Shown here: piece after piece, positions 31,059 to 40,706 of the stretch
Layout of the letters: each line of letters opens with the position of its first letter
Position numbering within the stretch: the stretch's first letter is position 1
Source of the DNA: Pseudohongiella spirulinae
GTDB lineage: Bacteria > Pseudomonadota > Gammaproteobacteria > Pseudomonadales > Pseudohongiellaceae
Assembly (NCBI RefSeq): GCF_001444425.1
Contig: NZ_CP013189.1
Span: 2,046,001-2,110,000 of the forward strand
Direction of reading: 5' to 3'
Length of the DNA stretch: 64,000 bases
Translations under genes and position numbers: made by a program
The notes under the pieces: model-generated
Told to the model about the DNA's origin: nothing
Seen by the model: only the letters and a program-made list of their open reading frames with translations
Database searches by the model: none

Positions 31059-33773
31059 TCAGGATGCAGACAGGCTCTTGCTCACCACTTCATAAACATC
31101 ACGCGACAGATCTGCCTGCGCGGCAATACGCTCCAGTTCTGCTTTCATCAGTTTCTGACGCTGTGCGCCGTAGCGCCGCCAGCGGGTCAAAGGTGTTAGC
31201 AGTCGCGCGGCAATCTGCGGATTCAGACCATCAAGCTGCAGAATCTGCTCAGCCAGAAATTGATACCCTTCTCCGCTGAGATCATGGAAGTTGACCGGAT
31301 TGCCGTTACTGAACGCACCAATCAACGACCTGACTTTATTGGGGTTTCGGATATCAAACGCTTCGTGTTCCATCAGCGCCTTGACCTGCTGCAAGGTGCC
31401 CTGTCGCGAGGCGGTGGCCTGAACCGTAAACCATTGATTCACTACAAGTGACTCATGACGCCATTTGGCATAAAAGTCAGCCAGCGCCTTTTCCGCCAGG
31501 GCCGCCGCCTGAGGCTGCCGACTATTGACCAGCAGGCGCAAGGCAGCATCCACATCGGTCATATTGCCAGCGCCAGTAAATTGCTCAAAACACACATCAA
31601 GCGGTTTGGGTTCTGGCAGGCGCATCAGATAGGCAAGCGACAGATTCTTCAGGGAGCGTCTGGCAATGCCCGCTGCATCAGCCCTATAGGGTTCATCTGA
31701 CTGGCAGAGTTGATAAAGCTGTGCAAAAGCGGCGGCGTGTTCTGCGGCCAGCGCATCAGCCACATGCTCTCGCACAGCGTGAATACCATCCACGTCAATC
31801 TCCTCGGCCAGCTCCGACAGATAGGCCTCTGAAGGCAGGCTCAGAAGCTGCGCCAGCATGGCCTGATCCAACTCATTGGCGCCCTGGGCATCCGCAACCG
31901 CATGCTGTAATACTTCACCGACTGCCACACTCAGGCGACTGTCCATCACCATCTCGCCGCCCTGCTGATGACTGGCAAGCATCTCCTGCATCACGCCCAC
32001 CGCCAGCTCCTGCGAGGCATTCCAGCGATTGAAGCCATCGCTGTCACGTGTCATCAAAAACATCAACTGGTCACGATCAAGGTCAGCGTGCAGCTTCACC
32101 GGCGCCGAGAAACCACGCAGTAAAGAAGGCACCGGCGCGGCCGGAATATTATGGAACACGAAACGCTGCACTGGCTCGGTCACATTCAGCACACGCTCGG
32201 TCAGGCCGCTGTGTTTCTCACCCGGCAGATTCAATTCCAGTTCATTGCCCCCGGCGCCCAGCAGCCCCATGCGCAGAGGAATATGGAAAGGCTCTTTATG
32301 CGGCTGACCCGGAGTTGGCGGGCAGCTCTGACTCAGGCTGAGTTCGTAGGTCTGGGCTGGCTCGTTGTAGTGACCACTGACGTGCATCACGGGTGTCCCT
32401 GACTGGGTATACCAGCGGCGGAACTGCTGCAGATCCACACCGCTTGCCTCTTCCATGGCTCGCACAAAGTCCTCTGTGGTCACGGCCTGGCCATCGTGGC
32501 GCTCAAAATACAGATCAGAGCCCTTACGGAAATTTTCTTCACCCACCAGTTCACGAATCATACGCACTACTTCGGCGCCTTTTTCATAAATGGTCAATGT
32601 ATAAAAATTGGAAATTTCCATATAAGAGTCAGGTCGCACAGGGTGCGACATGGGACCGGCATCTTCTGCAAACTGCGCCGTGCGCAGAAACGTCACATCC
32701 TCTACGCGCTTGACGGTTCGTGAACCCATATCGGCCGAAAACTCAGCGTCACGGAAGACTGTAAAACCCTCTTTCAGGCTAAGCTGGAACCAGTCTCGAC
32801 AAGTGACCCGGTTACCTGACCAGTTATGGAAATACTCATGCGCCACCACCGCCTCAACGCGCTGAAACGCGGTATCGGTGGTGGTCTCAGGCTTGGCCAG
32901 CACACAGGAGGTGTTAAAAATATTAAGACCTTTATTCTCCATGGCGCCCATATTGAAATCATCAACCGCCACGATCATGAAAATATCCAGATCGTACTCA
33001 CGACCATAGACCTGCTCATCCCAGCGCATGGCATTTTTCAGGGACTGCATGGCGTGATCGCACTTATCCAGGTCTTTTTCTTCAACAAAGATACGCAGCA
33101 TCACATCCCGACCGGACTGTGTGGTAAAGCGGTCTTCAATGGATTTCAGATCACCGGCCACCAGGGCAAACAGATAGCAGGGTTTGCGAAAGGGGTCTTC
33201 CCAGGTTACCCAGTGGCGGCCGTCGTCCAGTTCGCCCTGCTTGATGGCATTACCATTGGACAGCAGCACCGGGTAGCGCCGCTTGTCGGCCACGATGGTG
33301 GTTTCAAACATCGCCATCACATCCGGACGATCCAGATAATAGGTAATTTTACGAAAGCCCTCGGCCTCGCATTGCGTGCAGAACATGGTATGGGACTTGT
33401 AAAGCCCCTCCAGGCTGGTGTTCTCCTGCGGTTTAATCAGGGTTTCACAGCTCAGCTCAAAACCCTGCTCAGGCGACTGATCCAGCAGCGCAGAGATATT
33501 GGCAATCACCAGCGATTCATCATCGACCTGATATTGTTCAGCACTCAAGGCCTGCCCATTCAGCGACACCGATACCAAGGTCATATCCTGACCATCCAGG
33601 CGCAGCGTATTGCCGGTGTTGCCGATCAAATCCGGATTGCGGCGCATACTGAGCCTGGAGATAACACGGGTCTGCGTCTCTTCCAGCTCGAAGCGCAACT
33701 GTGTGCGGTCGATCAGAAATGTCGGAACCTGGTAATCTTTCAGATAAATGGTTGTTGCCTGTGCATCTCTCAT
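31059..33773 (-). CDS. pepN: aminopeptidase N
   Basis: This M1 zinc aminopeptidase trims N-terminal residues from peptides in the cytoplasm. The exopeptidase motif GAMEN lies at 275-279 and the zinc motif HEYFHNWSGNRVTCRDW starts at residue 312, with the third ligand Glu in LKEG. The frame has a TTG at 33785, but the ATG at 33773 (MRDAQATTIYLKDYQ) gives 904 residues and matches the family start. It begins 8 bp after the upstream DUF2797 gene. Confidence 0.97.
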   Translation of the reverse strand: MRDAQATTIYLKDYQVPTFLIDRTQLRFELEETQTRVISRLSMRRNPDLIGNTGNTLRLDGQDMTLVSVSLNGQALSAEQYQVDDESLVIANISALLDQSPEQGFELSCETLIKPQENTSLEGLYKSHTMFCTQCEAEGFRKITYYLDRPDVMAMFETTIVADKRRYPVLLSNGNAIKQGELDDGRHWVTWEDPFRKPCYLFALVAGDLKSIEDRFTTQSGRDVMLRIFVEEKDLDKCDHAMQSLKNAMRWDEQVYGREYDLDIFMIVAVDDFNMGAMENKGLNIFNTSCVLAKPETTTDTAFQRVEAVVAHEYFHNWSGNRVTCRDWFQLSLKEGFTVFRDAEFSADMGSRTVKRVEDVTFLRTAQFAEDAGPMSHPVRPDSYMEISNFYTLTIYEKGAEVVRMIRELVGEENFRKGSDLYFERHDGQAVTTEDFVRAMEEASGVDLQQFRRWYTQSGTPVMHVSGHYNEPAQTYELSLSQSCPPTPGQPHKEPFHIPLRMGLLGAGGNELELNLPGEKHSGLTERVLNVTEPVQRFVFHNIPAAPVPSLLRGFSAPVKLHADLDRDQLMFLMTRDSDGFNRWNASQELAVGVMQEMLASHQQGGEMVMDSRLSVAVGEVLQHAVADAQGANELDQAMLAQLLSLPSEAYLSELAEEIDVDGIHAVREHVADALAAEHAAAFAQLYQLCQSDEPYRADAAGIARRSLKNLSLAYLMRLPEPKPLDVCFEQFTGAGNMTDVDAALRLLVNSRQPQAAALAEKALADFYAKWRHESLVVNQWFTVQATASRQGTLQQVKALMEHEAFDIRNPNKVRSLIGAFSNGNPVNFHDLSGEGYQFLAEQILQLDGLNPQIAARLLTPLTRWRRYGAQRQKLMKAELERIAAQADLSRDVYEVVSKSLSAS

Positions 33774-33781
33774 AATCAGTC

Positions 33782-34609
33782 TCAATTCATCAATTCAAGT
33801 TCATAACCGCCAAAGCGCCGGATGTTGATAACACCAGTATCAAACATCAGATACTGCCCTTTAATACCCAGCAGGGTGCCTTCAACCAGCGGCTCTTTGT
33901 CAAAACTAAATGAGGTGATTTTTTGCGGATAGCCTTCAACCGGATAACTGATATCGACCGGATCAATGCCCCTGATCACGCTGATGGCATGAAAACCAAA
34001 ACGCTGGATCAACTCATCAATATCCGCGCGGCAGCGCTCCAGCAACTGATCACGCTCCTTCAGCAGATCCACCACATGATCGCCTTCACGCAGCATATCG
34101 CGCCAGTTGGTTTTATCGGCCACATGCTGACGGAAAATCACTTCCAGCGCCCCGCTTTGCAGACGGCTGCGCACCCGCACAATTGGCAGCGCCTGAATCG
34201 CGCCCTGGTCAATCCAGCGAGTCGGAATCTGCGTGGCGCGGGTAATGCCGACCTTGAGGCCGGATGAATTGGCAAGGTAAACAATATGATCCTGCATACA
34301 GAATTTTTCACCCCAGGAAGGCTCACGGCAGGTGCCCTGATCGTAGTGGCACTTTTCCGGATGAATGATGCAGCTATCGCATTGCGCCAGAGTCTGAAAA
34401 CAGGGGTAGCAGTAACCCTGGTTAAAACTCTTGTTGGTATTGCGACCGCAATGCACGCAGTTGATTTTGCCTGTATAACGCAGACGCACTGTGCTGCCCA
34501 GCAGGGAATTGAGTTCGACTTTCGTTTCACCCAGTGCCAACCGGTAGTTGACCGGCTGTTCAAGTCGGGTGATTAGTTTGCGGGCGTTGCCTCTGGCCAG
34601 GGTTTCCAT
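33782..34609 (-). CDS. DUF2797 family protein
   Basis: A zinc-ribbon-like region carries several cysteine pairs (CVHCGRN, CYPCF, CDSC and a following HPEKC). It is followed by YLANSSGLKVGITRATQIPTRW (in part), which recalls GIY-YIG-like folds. The family is widespread in gammaproteobacteria and uncharacterised. The ATG at 34609 is used instead of the TTG at 34618. It is the middle gene of the nadK-rhomboid-DUF1315-DUF2797-pepN run, all closely packed on the minus strand. Confidence 0.82.
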   Translation of the reverse strand: METLARGNARKLITRLEQPVNYRLALGETKVELNSLLGSTVRLRYTGKINCVHCGRNTNKSFNQGYCYPCFQTLAQCDSCIIHPEKCHYDQGTCREPSWGEKFCMQDHIVYLANSSGLKVGITRATQIPTRWIDQGAIQALPIVRVRSRLQSGALEVIFRQHVADKTNWRDMLREGDHVVDLLKERDQLLERCRADIDELIQRFGFHAISVIRGIDPVDISYPVEGYPQKITSFSFDKEPLVEGTLLGIKGQYLMFDTGVINIRRFGGYELELMN

Positions 34610-34614
34610 AGAAT

Positions 34615-34923
34615 TCAATGTCTCCGTCCATCTTCCGGCATGATTGTCAGTGGGACACTCTGCTGAGGATCGGCGGGTTTATCATCATCACACTGTGTTT
34701 TTTTAAGCCCTGTGCGGTCGATAAATCCAACCCGCTGCTCTTCAGGCAAATACTGCTGCTCATAAGCGATAATCGCCTGCAGACAATACTCCAGTTGCTC
34801 GGGCGTCAAGCGCCGGCCATCGGGCCATTTGCCCAGCTCCACCGCTGTTTTAAGATTCTCGTGCACTTCCGGATCCATCAGATCCAGAATATCCCGTATC
34901 GACTCAATCGTTTTCTCAGACAT
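34615..34923 (-). CDS. YeaC-like (DUF1315) small protein
   Basis: This 102-residue protein starts MSEKTIESIRDILDLMDPE and contains LKTAVELGKWPDGRRLTPEQ and AIIAYEQQYLPEEQR, which match the DUF1315/YeaC pattern. Its function is unknown. The ATG at 34923 overlaps the rhomboid stop by 8 bp, and the longer frame to 35010 is inside the rhomboid gene. Confidence 0.8.
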   Translation of the reverse strand: MSEKTIESIRDILDLMDPEVHENLKTAVELGKWPDGRRLTPEQLEYCLQAIIAYEQQYLPEEQRVGFIDRTGLKKTQCDDDKPADPQQSVPLTIMPEDGRRH

Positions 34924-35764
34924 AGGATCCTCTTTTTTTGTACCACAGGCCAAGCAACCAGCCGGCCAGCATACCGGAAACCAGACCACCGGCATGTGCC
35001 GCCGAGGCAATGTAGGATGAGGCCAGCACCTCCATCAGTATGAGCGCCACCAGAAATACCATGATCATGGCGGGCGGCAGGCGGAGTCGAGAGCCCGGAT
35101 GAATATTCTGCCATAACCAGATAAAGCCGATCTGACCGTAAACCACACCCGACAGGCCGCCAAAATTGGCCGCCCCACTCCAAAGGTACTGCGCCACATT
35201 GCCAGCCAGTGCCATCCACAACAGGACCAATGTATAACGCCAGGGTTTCAGGGTAGGCTCCATCATGCGGCCAAAATACCAGAGCCACAATGAATTGAAT
35301 ACCAGATGAATCAGTCCAAAATGCAGAAATGCCGGCGTAATCATTTGGAGCCAGACCAGCGGCTCAGACAGCGAGACTGTGCTACGGTTCAGGTCGGGAA
35401 AAAACATCCCCCGAATGGCGTAGGTATCGGCTCCGGCGCTGCTGAACAACGCAACCACAAGACTGATCAACAACACTGTGACTGTCACCGGTGCCGTCCA
35501 GGCTGCGTTTAACAGATTCTGAACAATGCTCTTGACCGGCAGCATTGCCGGCCCACGGGTCAGCGCACTGTCCGACACTTGCAGCTCACCACTTTGCCAG
35601 GCATCGAAACAGGCCCGAACCAGCTGAGCCTCAGCCTCCGAGCGCGTCCACACCACCAGCTTACCCGACTCCTCCGTCACGTGATGCGCAATTGCCCGCG
35701 ACCGCAGTATCACCACCAGGGGGCGTAAATCCAGACTTGCCGAAACCGTCAGTGCTCTATGCAT
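34916..35764 (-). CDS. rhomboid family intramembrane serine protease
   Basis: The 282-residue protein has a soluble N-terminal domain of the GlpG type (about residues 1-85) and six membrane segments. The catalytic dyad is visible: S205 in GGLSGVVYG and H257 in ASAAHAGG. The HFGLIHLVFNSLWLWYFG segment is the conserved helix 2 region. It overlaps nadK by 8 bp and DUF1315 by 8 bp. It is probably the GlpG counterpart, but the symbol is not certain. Confidence 0.88.
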   Translation of the reverse strand: MHRALTVSASLDLRPLVVILRSRAIAHHVTEESGKLVVWTRSEAEAQLVRACFDAWQSGELQVSDSALTRGPAMLPVKSIVQNLLNAAWTAPVTVTVLLISLVVALFSSAGADTYAIRGMFFPDLNRSTVSLSEPLVWLQMITPAFLHFGLIHLVFNSLWLWYFGRMMEPTLKPWRYTLVLLWMALAGNVAQYLWSGAANFGGLSGVVYGQIGFIWLWQNIHPGSRLRLPPAMIMVFLVALILMEVLASSYIASAAHAGGLVSGMLAGWLLGLWYKKRGSYV

Positions 35765-36647
35765 CGTCCCTGACCAGTCGGTTACCCCAACCGAGTTTGC
35801 TGCGGCAAACTTCGTAGTAATTGTATTCCAGCGGATGGATCAGGCGCAGCGGTCCGGCTTTTTTGCGGATAATGATTTCATCACCCGGCTCTGTATGAAA
35901 CCGCACAGCACCGTCACAGCTGACCAGGGGCGAAATTGCCCGCTGCTTGACAACCGCTATGCGTATTTCCAGATCAGCATCGACTACCAGGGGGCGGCTG
36001 CTCAAAGTGTGCGGATACATGGGCACCAGCACCAGAGCATTGAGACTGGGATGCATGATCGGCCCGCCGGCCGATAAAGAGTAAGCTGTCGATCCGGTCG
36101 GCGTGGCCACGATCAGGCCATCAGACTGTTGCGAATTGACAAACTGGTTGTCGATAAACAGTTCGAACTCAATCATTTGCGCGGCAGTGCCCGGGTGCAG
36201 CACGACATCATTGAGGGCAGTGCCACCGGGCAGCAATTCATCATCCCGGCGCACGGTGAAATCCAGCATAAAGCGTTTTTCTTCCCGATAACGACCCGCC
36301 AGCACAGCATCCAGCGATGTCTCCAGTTCTTCGGGCAGTATGTCAGTCAAAAAACCCAGTCGGCCGCGGTTGATTCCCAGTACGGGTACATCATGATTAA
36401 CCAGCGCTCGAGCGGCATTGAGCATACTGCCGTCACCACCCACCACGACCACCAGGTCACACTCGCCGCCCAGTTCATGGCGACGATGCACGGGCAATGA
36501 AATGTCCGGCAGCAGCTCGGCAGTGCTCTGCTCCAGCACAATCTCCAGATGTCGGGTTTGCAGGTATTCAATCAGGCGTCTGAGGGTCGAAACAACGCCG
36601 GCGTGTCCGGGGCGACCCACCAGACCCAACTTTTTGAATGTCGACAT
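35757..36647 (-). CDS. nadK: NAD kinase
   Basis: NadK phosphorylates NAD to NADP. The 296-residue product has GGDGS at 70-74 and the family blocks GVNRGRLGFLTD-like (GINRGRLGFLTD) and TPTGSTAYSLSAGGPI. The start is taken at the ATG at 36647 (MSTFKKLGLVGRPGHAG); the frame extends to 36713. It heads the run leading to pepN. Confidence 0.96.
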   Translation of the reverse strand: MSTFKKLGLVGRPGHAGVVSTLRRLIEYLQTRHLEIVLEQSTAELLPDISLPVHRRHELGGECDLVVVVGGDGSMLNAARALVNHDVPVLGINRGRLGFLTDILPEELETSLDAVLAGRYREEKRFMLDFTVRRDDELLPGGTALNDVVLHPGTAAQMIEFELFIDNQFVNSQQSDGLIVATPTGSTAYSLSAGGPIMHPSLNALVLVPMYPHTLSSRPLVVDADLEIRIAVVKQRAISPLVSCDGAVRFHTEPGDEIIIRKKAGPLRLIHPLEYNYYEVCRSKLGWGNRLVRDDA

Positions 36648-36727
36648 AATGAGGCTTCCGCGCGCTCGGGATTTAACAGCAGCGCAGTATAACACGGGAC
36701 CGGTAACAGGCACGTGGCACTGAAAAA

Positions 36728-38872
36728 TCAGGGTCCGGTTCCGATCTGCACTACAAGTGGCTCGGCGGTGTAAATCACCTGACCGGTATCAGGCAACTGA
36801 TACGCAATAAACAGCACCAGGGGATGGCCCAGCAGCTCCGGCAGCGGCTGGAAGTTCTGCAGAATGCTCAGATATTCAACGGCGCTCAGGGTTCTCGCCG
36901 GGGCGTAAGGCACCAATCCGGCTGCGCTGCCGTCCCAGTCAAAAATTTCACCCTGATCATTAAGTTGCAGCAAGCCCAGACCCGCCGCTGACAGATCGGC
37001 CAGCACATGGAACTGACCTTGCTCTCCTACATGCTGCGAATCGATATAAAAATCCGCATTGATGTCCATTCGCTGCCCTGGGCTGACCCTGTAGGTGTAG
37101 TTCAGGCCCTGATCAACGCTGGCGGCCAGGGCTATCTGTGCATCCGTAGCGCGGCCATCCAGACTGGCCACCTGTCGCGCCGGGCGCTGGGTGACCGTTG
37201 AAGGGCGGTAGTTGGCAGCCTGAAAGCGCACCAGATTCAAGGCTCTGACGGCATCGGCGCCCTGATGCGGATCGCCATGGTGTACACCACAGGCCAGTCC
37301 GGCACCACAGTCCAGATGAGGGCTGGAAAACACTGCAGTACGCCGGGCGCTGCCAAACCGGGCCGGATTGGCCATGACTGTCGCAAACTGATTGTCGACC
37401 GCGTGCCCGGTTGCGAACGGGAAGGTGCCACCGCCGCCGTCTTCCAGGTGTGAGTGGGTTAGTCCCAGATTATGACCAATTTCGTGTACCAGCGCCGAAC
37501 TGACCGGACAATCAATACCCACCAAAGAAAACGCATACTCACTCTCATCAAAAGCCGTCAGATCACCGTATGTCTGATACCCGCCCAGGTTGGCCAGGCC
37601 ACACAGCCGTGCCTGCACAGCCATGGGACGGAACAGGACAACCAGATCTGCACCATACTGGTCACGCAGAGTCGACACCTGGCCGAAAGCCGGATGATCA
37701 CCATAGGTCAGCTCATCCAGTTGGGTATAAAAATCAACGTCACTTCCCGGGTAATTCACTTCATTGTGATAGACCGGGCGCAGGGTAATGCCCACACCGC
37801 TGTCCTGAAAAATCTGATTGGCAACACTGAACATCTGATTGATACGGGTCGCCGCGTTTGCACCGTATATCTGACGCACATCGGGTGTGTAAAGGGCCAG
37901 CACATCGATAACCACATTGCCCAGCCGATCCGCTGTCAACTGCTGAGCCTGAGCTGTGTTGAATGCGCTGAGCATGTCATCACTACCCTGACCTACTACG
38001 TCATTGACCACGTTCAACCAGGCATCGTGCCGCTGCTGCTCGACATAAACGGTGCTCAGTAGTCGCTTGGGCTGACTGACCGGATCCACTCGGACTATAT
38101 AACTGATGCTGCGGGTGGCACCGGGCGCCAATGTCTGTGGCAGACGGCAACGCAATATCTGCTGGCTTGGCCGCGTATTGGTCCACAGTGACTGACAGGC
38201 TGGTGCGCTGATCAGGCGGCTGTCTTCAAGAATGAAATAAACGTCTGCCTCAACAGCAGACAGATTGCGGCTGCTTCGATTAGTAAAGGACAGAGTTACC
38301 TCCACCTCGGCAGACTGCCCCGTAAACAGCACCTGGCGGCTGAATTGTTGCTGAATTTCCAGTTCACCCTGGGAGACATGCAACTGATCGGGGCGGGCAT
38401 GATCAGAAGACAATGACAAGGGCTGCGCCTGTCGAAGATAATCAGCAGGCAATACATAGTCACTACTGAGTTTATCCAGCTCAAGCTCTTCAGGCTGATA
38501 AAGACGACCTTCGATCATTTCGCCGCTCCGCTGACCATCAAACAACCAGCGCTGTCCGGACAACTGAATTTCTGCAAACGCAACCTGGCGGTTAGTAGTC
38601 AGAATGACAGCGACCTGACCATCTTCACTCTCACCGCGCAATACCCGGTCACCGTTCAGGTAGTGGCCGTCATGACTGATAATAACCTGCTGAGTGCCGT
38701 GCCCGGGCACGAAAAACTCCAGTAACCGCCCCTCACGCAAGGAATCAATAGTCTTCGAGGGCACCTGCAGGGTCAAGCTTTCGGCAGCGAGGGCGGGCAA
38801 TACGGCGCCGCCACTCAGCAACACCAGCATGGCCGAGAGTCCAATTGAGCTTAACAGGGTGCGAAACTGCAT
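36728..38872 (-). CDS. secreted zinc metalloprotease, reprolysin-like
   Basis: This 714-residue exported protein has a signal peptide (MQFRTLLSSIGLSAMLVLL through PALAAES). The extended zinc motif HEIGHNLGLTHSH at 463-475 is the HExxHxxGxxH of metzincins. VMANPARF further on may be the Met-turn. The N-terminal 180 residues look like a propeptide, and the C-terminal 170 residues are beta-rich and unassigned. It stands alone, 80 bp from nadK, with no obvious secretion genes nearby. Confidence 0.85.
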   Translation of the reverse strand: MQFRTLLSSIGLSAMLVLLSGGAVLPALAAESLTLQVPSKTIDSLREGRLLEFFVPGHGTQQVIISHDGHYLNGDRVLRGESEDGQVAVILTTNRQVAFAEIQLSGQRWLFDGQRSGEMIEGRLYQPEELELDKLSSDYVLPADYLRQAQPLSLSSDHARPDQLHVSQGELEIQQQFSRQVLFTGQSAEVEVTLSFTNRSSRNLSAVEADVYFILEDSRLISAPACQSLWTNTRPSQQILRCRLPQTLAPGATRSISYIVRVDPVSQPKRLLSTVYVEQQRHDAWLNVVNDVVGQGSDDMLSAFNTAQAQQLTADRLGNVVIDVLALYTPDVRQIYGANAATRINQMFSVANQIFQDSGVGITLRPVYHNEVNYPGSDVDFYTQLDELTYGDHPAFGQVSTLRDQYGADLVVLFRPMAVQARLCGLANLGGYQTYGDLTAFDESEYAFSLVGIDCPVSSALVHEIGHNLGLTHSHLEDGGGGTFPFATGHAVDNQFATVMANPARFGSARRTAVFSSPHLDCGAGLACGVHHGDPHQGADAVRALNLVRFQAANYRPSTVTQRPARQVASLDGRATDAQIALAASVDQGLNYTYRVSPGQRMDINADFYIDSQHVGEQGQFHVLADLSAAGLGLLQLNDQGEIFDWDGSAAGLVPYAPARTLSAVEYLSILQNFQPLPELLGHPLVLFIAYQLPDTGQVIYTAEPLVVQIGTGP

Positions 38873-38952
38873 AAACCAGAGACCGCGAATAATGAACGAC
38901 CCGACCAGAATAGCGTGACGTGGGAATTTTTTCCACCTTTTTGCAGATTAAG

Positions 38953-39951
38953 TCAGGGGGATGCGGCGAAACGATTCTGCAAGCCGCCGGTGTGCAGCAC
39001 AATAATTCGGGACCCAGGACTGAAGTCGCCTTGCTGAATGTCCTGATAAAGACCTGCCAGCAGTTTGCCGGTGTAGACCGGTTCCAGCGGTATCTGATGC
39101 ATTGCCTCAAACCAGTCAATAAATCCCATCAGCTCGGCGTTTGTTTTGGCGTACCCTCCGCAATGATGGTTCAGCTTCAAGACATACGATGAGGGGCTGA
39201 GATTAACGCCCAGTTATGCCAGCCAGCTCTCCAGGTCGCGCTGCAAAAAATCAGCACCTTTAAGGACAGCGTATCCCCGAACCAGTGGCATATATCGCAG
39301 ATCACCCAGCTGATGATGCTGCCACAGACCGGCCAACAAGCCAGCCATGGTGGTAGCCGTGCCGCAGGCCAGAGCAATATGCTGATCAGGCCGATCATCA
39401 ATGCTCGGCCTCAGCACCTTCGCCAGCGCCTGACATCCGTGCGTGCCAGCCAGATTGCCGCCCCCCTCCGGTATAAGCCATGCCGGACCATACCGTGCCA
39501 GCAACTGATCGACGAATGCAGACTCATGACGACGTCGATATTCACTGCGCGTGATCGGAATCAACTGCATGCCGCGCTCGTGAACAAACCTCAACGTGGG
39601 ATTCAGCATCGACGGGATCTCACCGCGTAGCATGGCAATGGTGCGCATGCCGTAACGATGACCGGCTGCGGCCAGCGCATACAGATGATTCGACCAGGCG
39701 CCGCCAAAACTCAGCAGCGTGTCGTGGCCGTTAAGCCGCGCCAGGCGCAGGTTCTCGCGTAGCTTGAACCACTTATTGCCACCCAGCGCCGGATCGGCCA
39801 GATCCAGGCGTAATATCTGCAAATCGATAGCATGCTGCTTAAGGACAGGATCAACTAATGTCTGCAGCGGAACGGTATCAAAGTCTGGCTCGGGGGCAAG
39901 CCAACCGTCTGATAACAAGGAGTCTGAAGGAGCTGAATCGGACATAGGCAA
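38953..39951 (-). pseudogene. D-cysteine desulfhydrase / ACC-deaminase-like gene with an in-frame stop
   Basis: Residues 1-245 (39951-39217) match the PLP-dependent desulfhydrase/ACC deaminase family: LGGNKWFKLRENLRLA with the PLP lysine, and SFGGAWSNHLYALAAAG. A TAA at 39214-39216 then interrupts the frame after ESWLA. The same frame continues without another stop for 86 codons to 38953 with the family C-terminus (GFIDWFEAMHQIPLEPVYTGK, in part, and HTGGLQ). The joined length of about 332 residues equals the intact family, so a single nonsense change is the simplest reading. Readthrough or a sequencing error cannot be excluded. Confidence 0.85.
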
Positions 39952-40007
39952 GAGGGAGTGTCCGGTTGATGGCGCCGTCGGCGATTGCCGACGGGCATCA
40001 GAAATAA

Positions 40008-40084
40008 TGGCGGACCGGACGGGACTCGAACCCGCGACCTCCGGCGTGACAGGCCGGCATTCTAACCAGCTGAACTACCGGTCC
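40008..40084 (-). tRNA. tRNA-Asp (anticodon GTC)
   Basis: The 77-nt cloverleaf has acceptor GGACCGG/CCGGTCC, anticodon loop CTGTCAC and encoded CCA. It lies 60 bp downstream of tRNA-Val on the same strand. Confidence 0.95.
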
Positions 40085-40144
40085 GCGATACCCTACACAG
40101 TGCACATTGCACATCCATACAGCCAGAAAGTGTCACGTAAATTC

Positions 40145-40220
40145 TGGTGGGTGGTGAGGGATTTGAACCCCCGACATTCGCCTTGTAAGGGCGACGCTCT
40201 ACCAACTGAGCTAACCACCC
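40145..40220 (-). tRNA. tRNA-Val (anticodon TAC)
   Basis: The 76-nt cloverleaf has acceptor GGGTGGT/ACCACCC, anticodon TAC in the loop TTACAA and encoded CCA. It is probably cotranscribed with tRNA-Asp and is divergent from queD. Confidence 0.95.
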
Positions 40221-40336
40221 GCTGTGTTGAGTGACGCGCATTTTACCGACTTGAGCTGGCATGTCAAATAAAATTTAAGAAAATAAGTCACAAGGTTTAT
40301 ACTTGTCAGTCTTTGCCGATCACGGATTATTTTTTG

Positions 40337-40693
40337 ATGGAAATCTACAAAGAGTTCAGCTTCGAAGCGGCCCATCGCCTGCCGAATGTTCCTGAGGGAC
40401 ACAAGTGCGCCCGTTTGCACGGCCACTCCTTCCAGGTGCGACTGGTCGTCGCTGGACCGGTGGGTGAACACAGCGGCTGGGTCATGGATTTCGGCGACAT
40501 CAAAAAAGCGTTCAAGCCAGTCTGGGAACGCCTGGACCATCACTACCTGAACGAGATCCCCGGCCTGGAAAATCCCACCAGTGAGAATATTGCCGCCTGG
40601 ATCTGGCAGGAACTGAAGCCGCAGCTGCCGGAACTTGCGCGCATCGAGATCCGCGAAACCTGCACCAGCGGCTGCATCTACAGCGGCGAGTAA
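40337..40693 (+). CDS. queD: 6-carboxy-tetrahydropterin synthase
   Basis: QueD makes 6-carboxy-5,6,7,8-tetrahydropterin from dihydroneopterin triphosphate for queuosine. Zinc-ligand histidines are in FEAAHRLP and HGHSF, and the catalytic Cys is in [11 protein letters not shown]. The glutamate block [10 protein letters not shown] and the C-terminal RETCTSGC are present. The ATG at 40337 ([14 protein letters not shown]) gives 118 residues, the normal length. Confidence 0.95.
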   Translation: MEIYKEFSFEAAHRLPNVPEGHKCARLHGHSFQVRLVVAGPVGEHSGWVMDFGDIKKAFKPVWERLDHHYLNEIPGLENPTSENIAAWIWQELKPQLPELARIEIRETCTSGCIYSGE

Positions 40694-40706
40694 ACGCTGG
40701 CCGGGC

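Noticed and set aside
32826-33806. 326-codon plus-strand frame opposite pepN
   Set aside because: It is antisense to pepN, whose catalytic motifs are intact, and has no recognisable protein features.
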